A stretch of 5,339 nucleotides of DNA, taken from an uncultured Eubacteriales bacterium (GTDB lineage: Bacteria > Bacillota > Clostridia > Oscillospirales > Acutalibacteraceae). The stretch spans positions 1 to 5,339 of the forward strand of contig ONEU01000162.1 in the NCBI GenBank assembly GCA_900316925.1, in the 5' to 3' direction. The notes under the pieces were generated by a model. It saw nothing but the letters and a program-made list of their open reading frames with translations, was not told the DNA's origin and did not search any database. Both the position numbers and the translations under genes were made by a program. Of this stretch, positions 1-5,217 are shown piece by piece. How positions within the stretch are numbered: position 1 is the first letter of the stretch; each line of letters begins with the position of its first letter.

Positions 1-2
1 CA

Positions 3-200
3 CAGCAAAGCAGTCAGTCCCAGCAGAGCAGCAAACCGCAGCAAAGCAGCCAGTCTCAGCAAAGCAGCAAACCGCAGCAGAGCAGCCAGTCCCAGCAGAG
101 CAGCCAGTCCCAGCAAAGCAGCCAGTCTCAGCAGAGCAGCAAGCCGCAGCAGACCAGCCAGTCTCAGCAAAGCAGTCAGCCGCAGCAGACAAGCACCCCC
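3..200 (+). repeat. Eleven tandem 18-bp repeats coding a QQSSQS/QQSSKP linker
   Basis: Eleven in-frame 18-bp units start at 3, 21, 39, 57, 75, 93, 111, 129, 147, 165 and 183. They read QQSSQS or QQSSKP, and the last three drift to QQTSQS, QQSSQP and QQTSTP. Two neighbouring units (75-92 and 93-110) are identical at the DNA level, and the others differ mainly by CAA/CAG, AGC/AGT or the last two codons. The array probably continues left of the window. It encodes a flexible hydrophilic linker in a secreted protein. Copy number is likely to vary by slippage or unequal exchange. Confidence 0.95.
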
Positions 201-1583
201 ACGACTGACCCGAAGCCGGATGTCAGCAACACGTCAATCGGTGATATTTCGCTGTACAATGAACTGTTCAACTTTGAGAACAAGCTGAATGTAGAGGTGA
301 AGATCAGCCAGGAGGAACTGGATAAGCTCCAGGCGGATTACAAAAAGTATCACCGCATCAACTCCAAATCTCCGATCTACCGGAAGGCAGACGTAGTGAT
401 CACCGTGGGTAATCAGAAGTATGAGATCAAAGAGGTGGGCATCCGTCTGAAAGGCAATATGTCGTTAGTGCCTGTTTACGATAAGAACGGCAAGCAGAAT
501 CTGTCTCACTATAAGCTGAGCTTCAACGAGACCTTTGACGATAAGAACTATTACGGCAGTGAGGCGAAGGTTTGGACAAGCAAGGAGGAGCGCAAGGCAC
601 GGAAGAACCGCCGCTTTGCGACGCTGAAAAAGCTGGATGTCAAATGGAACAGCATCTACGATGACACCCATATCCGGGAGTATTATGCTGCCGAGATGTT
701 CCGGCAGACCGGCGTGCTGGTGCAGCGGCAGAATCTCAGCCAACTGACGTTCAACGGCAGCAACTATGGTCTGGTGAAGATCTATGAGCCGGTAGATGAG
801 ATCTTCCTGGAGAAGAACCTGCCGCAGTCTGCCCTGGGCGGCGACCTCTACAAATGCGGCTGGACGATGAAGCCCTGTAATTATCGGAAAAACGAAGTGA
901 CCTACGGCGTGTTCGATAAGGATAAGGGAACGAAGTATAATTTCGACCTGAAAACCAACGAGAAGACCTCCACCCACAGCGCCCTGAAAAACCTGCTGGA
1001 TGTGATTTCACACAATCCCAGCAAGGAGCAGTTTGAACAGGTGGTGGACACCCAGTATTTTTCAAAATTCCTTGCCGCCAGCTTTTTTGCCGGCGACCCG
1101 GATGATATGCGCAGCAACTACAACAACCACTTCCTGTATTTCCGCAAGGACACCGGAAAAGCAATTTTCATTGTATATGATAATGACCGTACCCTGGGCA
1201 TTACCCGCGGCTTCAATCCGGACGGCGCCGGAATGACCTCCGTGTCTCCCTATACGCTGGCTGCCGTCGGTGCGCACCAGGAACAGGCCAATCCGCTCAT
1301 CAAACTGGCTATCACCGACAATAACTATTGCTGGTCGTATTTTGCAGCAGAGCTGGAAAAGATCTCGAAATACTCCCTGTGGAGCAATGACAGCTTCAAC
1401 CGTGTCTATGAGAAGGCAAAGGCGCATTATGAGGATATTGTGAATCCTTCCGTGAGCTTTGGCAACGTGAAGGAAGCAGGCCGTTTCAGCCTGGAGGGAG
1501 TCTTCTCTTCCTCAGATAAGTATAATATGTCATTTTCAGACTATCTTACCCGCATCTTCAGGACATATCAGAATAACCGGTAA
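3..1583 (+). CDS. CotH-kinase-like secreted protein, 5'-partial (C-terminal 526 residues)
   Basis: The frame is open from the left edge to the TAA at 1581-1583. The GTG at 297 is internal: codons run unbroken upstream of it and it has no ribosome site, so the true start lies outside the window. The visible part is a Gln/Ser-rich repeat linker (3-200), a short TTDPKPDV spacer, then a domain with CotH family landmarks. These are an early VGIRLKGNMS segment (about 435-464, like the family's GIRxRGN), a GDPDD-MRSNYNN-FLY stretch (from 1092) and IVYDNDRTLG (1170-1199), which resembles the metal-binding D-x-D-x-T-x-G signature. Bacillus CotH is an atypical protein kinase that phosphorylates Ser-rich spore coat proteins. 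Many gut clostridia carry secreted CotH-domain proteins of unknown role, which is the likelier setting here. No dockerin or membrane segment follows the domain. The signal peptide and any upstream domains are not visible. Family assignment is fairly sure; kinase activity is inferred. Confidence 0.85.
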   Translation, partial: QQSSQSQQSSKPQQSSQSQQSSKPQQSSQSQQSSQSQQSSQSQQSSKPQQTSQSQQSSQPQQTSTPTTDPKPDVSNTSIGDISLYNELFNFENKLNVEVKISQEELDKLQADYKKYHRINSKSPIYRKADVVITVGNQKYEIKEVGIRLKGNMSLVPVYDKNGKQNLSHYKLSFNETFDDKNYYGSEAKVWTSKEERKARKNRRFATLKKLDVKWNSIYDDTHIREYYAAEMFRQTGVLVQRQNLSQLTFNGSNYGLVKIYEPVDEIFLEKNLPQSALGGDLYKCGWTMKPCNYRKNEVTYGVFDKDKGTKYNFDLKTNEKTSTHSALKNLLDVISHNPSKEQFEQVVDTQYFSKFLAASFFAGDPDDMRSNYNNHFLYFRKDTGKAIFIVYDNDRTLGITRGFNPDGAGMTSVSPYTLAAVGAHQEQANPLIKLAITDNNYCWSYFAAELEKISKYSLWSNDSFNRVYEKAKAHYEDIVNPSVSFGNVKEAGRFSLEGVFSSSDKYNMSFSDYLTRIFRTYQNNR

Positions 1584-1596
1584 TTCGCAGGCTATC

Positions 1597-1632
1597 AAAA
1601 AGCTGCCGCATCAGATGGTGCGGCAGCTTTTA
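1597..1632. terminator. Bidirectional intrinsic terminator between cotH-like gene and queH
   Basis: AGCTGCCGCA (1601-1610) pairs perfectly with TGCGGCAGCT (1619-1628) around an 8-nt loop, and A/T pairs extend the stem by about three. The right arm is followed by TTTATTTT for plus-strand transcripts. On the minus strand the hairpin is followed by TTTTTGATAG. It begins 14 nt after the plus-strand stop and about 4 nt after the queH stop, as expected for one hairpin ending two convergent genes. Confidence 0.9.
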
Positions 1633-1635
1633 TTT

Positions 1636-2244
1636 TCAGCGGCGTGAGAACACACAGCCGCAGTAATTCTGGCGGTACAGGCTGAACTGTGCGGACAGCT
1701 CAATGGAACGCTTGTAGCCGCCGCGTTTTTTGAAATCCGAAAACAGATAGGGCACTCCGCAGAGATCACTGACCTCCTTGCCGATGGCGTTCAGCACGGC
1801 ACTGTCCTTCTGGGGACTGATGGACAGCGTTGTGGTGAAATAATCGAAGCCCCCGTCACGAGCGGCGTCTGCGCTTTCTTCCAGGCGCAGACGATAGCAT
1901 TTGTGACAGCGAAGGCCGCGTTCGGGTTCCTGTTCCAGTCCCTTTGCCATTTCATAGAAGCGTTCCGGCTCATACCGTCCCTCGATGAATCGGACGGAAG
2001 GGCACAATTCCCGGATCAGGCGCTGAATCTCGTCTACACGGTGACGGTACTCCGGTTCGGGAGAGATATTGGGGTTATAGTAGAAAACCGTAATGTCAAA
2101 GTATTGCGTCAGATATTCGAGCACATAGCTGCTGCACGGTGCACAGCAGGCATGAAGCAGCAGGCGGGGACGGCGGTTTTCCCTGACCAGTTGTTCCAGG
2201 GTCTTGTCAAGCGCCAGCTGATAATTGATCTTTGGTGCGGGCAT
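1636..2244 (-). CDS. queH: Epoxyqueuosine reductase QueH (DUF208 family)
   Basis: QueH reduces epoxyqueuosine to queuosine, the last step in making this wobble-base modification of GUN-anticodon tRNAs; it is the non-homologous alternative to cobalamin-dependent QueG. Numbered from the ATG at 2244, the 202 residues show the family's cysteine pattern: LLLHACCAPCSS (Cys33, 34, 37), RCHKC (Cys113, 116) and a C-terminal YCGC (Cys195, 197). Family landmarks YNPNISPEPEY (56-66), a TTTLSISPQKD stretch (137-147) and FKKRGGYKRS (171-180) are also present. These cysteines are expected to hold the iron-sulfur cluster and neighbouring iron of the family. The ATG at 2244 is chosen over the GTG at 2274 because it has a strong purine-rich ribosome site six bases upstream, while the GTG lies within the hairpin. 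It is the last gene of the minus-strand cluster, 64 nt after the phosphatase, and looks intact and full length. Confidence 0.95.
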   Translation of the reverse strand: MPAPKINYQLALDKTLEQLVRENRRPRLLLHACCAPCSSYVLEYLTQYFDITVFYYNPNISPEPEYRHRVDEIQRLIRELCPSVRFIEGRYEPERFYEMAKGLEQEPERGLRCHKCYRLRLEESADAARDGGFDYFTTTLSISPQKDSAVLNAIGKEVSDLCGVPYLFSDFKKRGGYKRSIELSAQFSLYRQNYCGCVFSRR

Positions 2245-2250
2245 ATTTTT

Positions 2251-2260
2251 CCTTCCTTCC
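2251..2260 (-). promoter_or_regulatory. Ribosome binding site of queH
   Basis: On the minus strand GGAAGGAAGG is followed by AAAAAT and the ATG at 2244, a six-base spacing. It fixes the start ten codons inside the longest possible frame, which would begin at GTG 2274. Confidence 0.85.
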
Positions 2261-2264
2261 TGAA

Positions 2265-2300
2265 ACTGCCGCACAACAGAGCAGTCTGTTATGCGGCAGT
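2265..2300 (-). other. Strong hairpin in the queH leader
   Basis: ACTGCCGCA (2265-2273) pairs with TGCGGCAGT (2292-2300). After one mismatch (C2274/A2291), AACAGA (2275-2280) pairs with TCTGTT (2285-2290), closing a GCAG tetraloop. It gives 15 base pairs in 36 nt, between the phosphatase stop at 2309 and the queH ribosome site at 2260. On the minus strand it is followed only by TTTC, so it is a weak terminator at best. It could lower readthrough into queH, protect or process the mRNA, or be inert. The 8-bp stem core CTGCCGCA/TGCGGCAG is also that of the terminator after queH. Confidence 0.75.
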
Positions 2301-2308
2301 CATAAGTG

Positions 2309-2965
2309 TTATGATCCGGTGATATAAGAGAGAAGCGCCTGTGGGGTTTCGGCGATCCTGTCAGCGCCTGCCTGCTGCAGTTCCTGGGAGGAGCGGAAGC
2401 CCCATTTCACGCCGCAGAAAGCAACGCCGGCATTTTTGGCTGTATAGACATCCACATCACTGTCACCAATGTAGATACAGTCGCTTGTCCGGAGACCTGT
2501 CTGACGAAGGATCTCGAAGATACCGTCAGGAGCCGGCTTGCGTTCCAGGTCGTCACGCTTTCCCACCACGGCGGCAAACGGCAGATCGGGGAAGAGGGAC
2601 CTGACAATATATCCGGAAAATGCATCGGGCTTGTTGGAGTTCACCGCGAAACGGATCCCGTCAGCGGTGAGCTTTTCCAGCATCTCCACAATGCCGTCGT
2701 ATGGTCTGGTAGCATCAAGGCAGTGGCTGTTGTAGTAGCCGGAAAAATCACGGAGAACGGCCTGTTTCACGTCATCCGCAGGAACCGGTGTGCCCATGGC
2801 CCTGTCAGCCAGCACCGAAATACCGCTTCCCACCATCATCCGGTATTTCTCCGTTTCATGGGAAGCAAATCCGTGCTGCCTGAGCGCGTAATTCATAGCA
2901 TCGGCTAAATCCCGGAGAGAATTAACCAGGGTGCCGTCGAGATCAAAAATACACAATTTGTACAT
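2309..2965 (-). CDS. HAD-superfamily phosphatase, phosphoglycolate phosphatase (Gph)-like
   Basis: This is a 218-residue cytoplasmic HAD hydrolase with all four catalytic motifs. Motif I is FDLDGTLVNS (nucleophile Asp8, acid/base Asp10), motif II is AVNSNKPD (Ser110), motif III is ERKPAPDG (Lys143), and motif IV is YIGDSDVD (Asp168, Asp172). Residues 14-90 form the small helical cap typical of the Gph/beta-phosphoglucomutase subfamily. The length is normal. Such enzymes hydrolyse small phosphate esters, but substrate cannot be read from sequence; phosphoglycolate or another sugar or metabolite phosphate is possible. The ATG at 2965 lies one base after the upstream lipoprotein TAA. The nearest purine-rich site (AAAAAGGA, ending at 2980) is 14 bases away, farther than usual, which suggests translational coupling to the lipoprotein. 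A 343-nt shadow frame on the other strand is not needed. Confidence 0.93.
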   Translation of the reverse strand: MYKLCIFDLDGTLVNSLRDLADAMNYALRQHGFASHETEKYRMMVGSGISVLADRAMGTPVPADDVKQAVLRDFSGYYNSHCLDATRPYDGIVEMLEKLTADGIRFAVNSNKPDAFSGYIVRSLFPDLPFAAVVGKRDDLERKPAPDGIFEILRQTGLRTSDCIYIGDSDVDVYTAKNAGVAFCGVKWGFRSSQELQQAGADRIAETPQALLSYITGS

Positions 2966-2966
2966 A

Positions 2967-4844
2967 TTACTTGTTACCGTCCTTTTTCGACTTCATCGAG
3001 GCGTTATTCTTTTTGACAGCCAGTTCCTTGTCGCCCCCGGGAAGTCCGCCGGAGGACTGTCCGGAGCCAAGAGCAGTAAAGCTGCGGCGGTTGCGGAATA
3101 CGAGGATGAGGATAACTGCCAGTACAATAAGGATCACTGCAATGATGGCACAGAAGGCGATTTCGGTGACATTCGGGGTGGAGATATCAAATTCCATGGC
3201 AGCGTCGGCGGAGATCAGCTTCATGCTGACGGTACCGTTTTCGCCGCGGGAGAGATCGGAGGTGACCGTCTCTTCCTGCATGGTATCGGGATTCTTGGCG
3301 GAATATTTCAGTGTCTTGATGATATCGCCGTTTTCCGCAGCAAGACTGTAATAGACAGGCGTATCCACGTTCTTTCCGACGATCAGGGAGGATAGGTCGA
3401 TATGGTCGCTGAAGTGTTTCAGGGTACGCAGCATCATAAACTGGTTGTGACTGGAATACTTGATAAGATTCTTATCACCGAAAATGGTGGGGAGCTTGGT
3501 GTTGAGTTCCTCGGGAGTTCCGCTGAATGTGACGGTACAGGTATTTTTGCCGCCCTCAACGGACTGCACGGCACCGATATTCAGATTCTGGAAGAAGGAC
3601 TTGGTGTAATCGGAGGCTTCATTGCCGCCGGTAGCAATGTCATATTTAAAGGTAATGGATTTCTTGAGTTTATTCTCTTCCAGGGGAGTCGAGACAATAT
3701 CAATGGAGGAAGCGACATACTGTTTGCCGTCATTGATGCGCAGCTGGATGTGGGAATCCGTGCTCTTGATCGCACAGACATGGCCGTATTGGTTGGTATC
3801 CAGCAGATCGAGAGCGGCGTGCCACTCGCTGCCGTCATAAAGCTGACATTCGCTGAGCTCGGATGAACCGTCAACAGAGTAGGTATATTCGACGGGGACA
3901 TTTCCCTTATTGTTGCCGATATAGCTGGAAAAATCGAGGGTTTCCGTGAAGGAATTCTGTTCGGCGAGCGCCGTGCTGCCCACGGATTTATCCTGATAGT
4001 CAACCTCGCCGTAGACGGTATTGAGCAGCTTATTGGTATAGCCGGAAAGCTCCTTCATGGTAATATCGTTAAAGCGTACATTGTATATGTAGGAATTGTT
4101 TTCCAGTTTCCATTCCGCAGAGGCGGCGGCCTTATCGGTGATATCCTTGAAATAGGAGGCGATGTTGTCTTTGATACTGTCAAAGGTGGACTGTGAGATC
4201 GTGAAAGAGATGGTGCGGTCGAATACATTTTTCTGCTTGACGGTGGTCATGCTGATCTTCTGCACGGGATGTCCGGTCAGACAGTTCACATTGATCTTCG
4301 GCGGGGAAGTCTGGATATCATCGTTGAGGATGACATTTGTCTGGGACTCGGAGGTGGTGAAATCAAAGCCCTCAAAGCCCTCTTTATCAGCGCCGTCCCT
4401 GATCCAGCCGATCAGATCGGCACTCTGGAAGCTCTCCTCCATCTTCCATCCCTGCGCCATAATGGAGGAGGGGTTGGAGAAGCTTACAACGGTGTGGGTA
4501 CCGCTGATGGTGGACGTTTTGGTTTCGTATTCGTGCTTGGATTCAAACTTGAGGATAAAGCTGTAACTGATCCTGCCGTCGGAGGAGTTTTTGGCATAGT
4601 TCATGGAATCAGGACAGTATTTCTGGACCACCTTATCGAGGTTGGATTCCATCTCGGAGCCTGCCGAAACGACACTCTGGGGGAAGGTGAGTACCACAGT
4701 TCTGGAGCCGGAGAAGGAATCGTTGACCGACAGAGAGGTACGGATATCCACATCCTCCCTGGTATTGGTATTGCAGGAAGGCAGGAGCAGAAGCATACAG
4801 CCCAACAAACATGTCAATGCGAACCACCGCAGTTTTTTCGACAA
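2967..4844 (-). CDS. Lipoprotein with three diverged repeat modules and a C-terminal membrane anchor, unknown function
   Basis: I do not recognise a characterised family; the start is faintly like LppM/DUF3153 lipoproteins. Numbered from TTG 4844 (625 residues), it opens with MSKKLRWF, a hydrophobic core and the lipobox LPSC, so Cys24 should be lipidated after signal peptidase II cleavage. The exported part is Ser/Thr/Asn-rich and holds three modules at about 44-149, 207-311 and 392-491. Each starts with an R/K-S/T-I/V-x-F-like strand, has a second strand about 45-50 residues later, and ends with a D-L/F-S-S-x-I-like motif. A membrane helix follows (about 559-583, IAFCAIIAVILIVLAVILIL), then RNRR and a basic, Gly/Ser/Lys-rich tail, presumably cytoplasmic. 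It would thus be anchored at both ends. It is the promoter-proximal gene of the minus cluster. The longer frame starts at TTG 4862 but has no ribosome site and would place acidic residues before the signal. Confidence 0.8.
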   Translation of the reverse strand: MSKKLRWFALTCLLGCMLLLLPSCNTNTREDVDIRTSLSVNDSFSGSRTVVLTFPQSVVSAGSEMESNLDKVVQKYCPDSMNYAKNSSDGRISYSFILKFESKHEYETKTSTISGTHTVVSFSNPSSIMAQGWKMEESFQSADLIGWIRDGADKEGFEGFDFTTSESQTNVILNDDIQTSPPKINVNCLTGHPVQKISMTTVKQKNVFDRTISFTISQSTFDSIKDNIASYFKDITDKAAASAEWKLENNSYIYNVRFNDITMKELSGYTNKLLNTVYGEVDYQDKSVGSTALAEQNSFTETLDFSSYIGNNKGNVPVEYTYSVDGSSELSECQLYDGSEWHAALDLLDTNQYGHVCAIKSTDSHIQLRINDGKQYVASSIDIVSTPLEENKLKKSITFKYDIATGGNEASDYTKSFFQNLNIGAVQSVEGGKNTCTVTFSGTPEELNTKLPTIFGDKNLIKYSSHNQFMMLRTLKHFSDHIDLSSLIVGKNVDTPVYYSLAAENGDIIKTLKYSAKNPDTMQEETVTSDLSRGENGTVSMKLISADAAMEFDISTPNVTEIAFCAIIAVILIVLAVILILVFRNRRSFTALGSGQSSGGLPGGDKELAVKKNNASMKSKKDGNK

Positions 4845-4854
4845 GAGAATCACA

Positions 4855-4860
4855 TCCCCC
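4855..4860 (-). promoter_or_regulatory. Ribosome binding site that decides the lipoprotein start
   Basis: The minus strand reads GGGGGA then TGTGATTCTC then TTG at 4844, a ten-base spacing. The in-frame GTG at 4853 is too close to this site, and TTG 4862 lies upstream of it. An ATG within it (4855-4853) is out of frame and hits TGA at once. GGGGGA is not a perfect Shine-Dalgarno and TTG is a weak start, so modest translation is expected. Confidence 0.55.
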
Positions 4861-4878
4861 AATTAGTTATATATCTTC

Positions 4879-4907
4879 ATTTTACTATTTTTCGAAAATA
4901 AAGTAAA
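4879..4907 (-). promoter_or_regulatory. Candidate sigma-A promoter of the lipoprotein-phosphatase-queH cluster
   Basis: On the minus strand TTTACT (4907-4902) and TAAAAT (4884-4879) are separated by exactly 17 nt. The -10 matches consensus at five of six positions, the -35 at four. Transcription would start near 4872, leaving a leader of roughly 28 nt before TTG 4844. A 10-bp palindrome TTTTCGAAAA (4889-4898) lies in the spacer and could be an operator, though in AT-rich DNA it may be chance. Confidence 0.5.
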
Positions 4908-4943
4908 GAGGTTTTCGGCAAAGTGACGGCGATTTTTTTGATA

Positions 4944-4966
4944 AAGAAGTTACCGGAGCACTTCTT
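4944..4966. promoter_or_regulatory. Inverted repeat AAGAAGT-N9-ACTTCTT
   Basis: AAGAAGT (4944-4950) and ACTTCTT (4960-4966) form a perfect 7-bp inverted repeat around a 9-nt spacer, TACCGGAGC. It lies about 37 bp upstream of the lipoprotein -35 box and about 130 bp upstream of the plus-strand one. The 16-bp centre-to-centre spacing of the arms would suit a dimeric regulator. It could equally be a small hairpin, but no T-run follows on either strand, so it is not a terminator. No cognate factor can be named. Confidence 0.4.
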
Positions 4967-5099
4967 GTGAAAATCAACAAAAACGAAGCTCAATTTTCTA
5001 CGATAGTCAGAAAGTGTGAAAAAACCCAATAACAAAGGAAATTAAATGTATTTTACACGGAAAGTAGGGGAGATTTTATGGAAAATTTACAGTTTGCGG

Positions 5100-5128
5100 T
5101 TGACAAGTGGTTACAAAAATGATATCAT
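5100..5128 (+). promoter_or_regulatory. Strong sigma-A promoter of the 5218 gene
   Basis: A perfect TTGACA (5100-5105) and TATCAT (5123-5128, five of six) are separated by exactly 17 nt. Transcription should start near 5135, giving a leader of about 83 nt before ATG 5218. The leader contains a small possible hairpin (AAACC 5142-5146 with GGTTT 5152-5156). Confidence 0.8.
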
Positions 5129-5202
5129 TTGAATAAATTGTAAACCAGAACGGTTTCGGAATGTAGAATAATGAAAATAATGATAAACACATTTTTGAAT
5201 GC

Positions 5203-5207
5203 GGAGG
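5203..5207 (+). promoter_or_regulatory. Ribosome binding site of the 5218 gene
   Basis: GGAGG is followed by TAGATTT and the in-frame triplets GTG (5215), ATG (5218) and GTG (5221). The spacing is 7 nt to GTG 5215 and 10 nt to ATG 5218. ATG is preferred as the stronger codon, but the GTG two codons away has the better spacing and would add only one residue. Confidence 0.8.
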
Positions 5208-5217
5208 TAGATTTGTG

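Larger units (their letters stand above)
4863..5214. other. AT-rich divergent intergenic region
   Basis: This roughly 350-bp gap is much richer in A and T than the flanking genes. It holds the two outward promoters listed separately, a 7-bp inverted repeat at 4944-4966, and a tandem 9-mer (AATAATGAA/AATAATGAT, 5167-5184) in the leader of the right-hand gene. Between about 4967 and 5033 I see nothing I can name. Two very short frames with good ribosome sites (5046-5132 and 5078-5122) are treated as uncertain. I recognise no riboswitch, tRNA or known small RNA. Confidence 0.7.

Noticed and set aside
3..200. CRISPR array or non-coding satellite
   Set aside because: The units are 18 bp with no spacers, keep one reading frame without stops, and continue directly into the CotH-like domain.
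465..977. 170-codon open frame on the minus strand inside the CotH-like gene
   Set aside because: It lies opposite a convincing conserved domain, has no ribosome site, and its product resembles no family; it is a by-product of plus-strand codon bias. The same applies to minus-strand frames at 751-1164, 902-1117 and 1062-1427.
1903..2322. 139-codon plus-strand frame opposite queH
   Set aside because: queH carries a full set of family cysteines and a strong ribosome site on the other strand. The plus-strand frame crosses the leader hairpin and has no start signal.
4269..4901. 210-codon plus-strand frame opposite the lipoprotein
   Set aside because: The minus-strand frame has a lipobox, membrane helix and ribosome site. 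The Gly/Ile-rich plus-strand product is a typical shadow, and it runs into the lipoprotein promoter. Frames at 2931-3395 and 3402-3866 are rejected for the same reason.
5135..5214. Riboswitch or T-box in the leader of the 5218 gene
   Set aside because: The leader is only about 80 nt, very AT-rich, has just one weak 5-bp hairpin and no terminator or conserved aptamer core that I can recognise.
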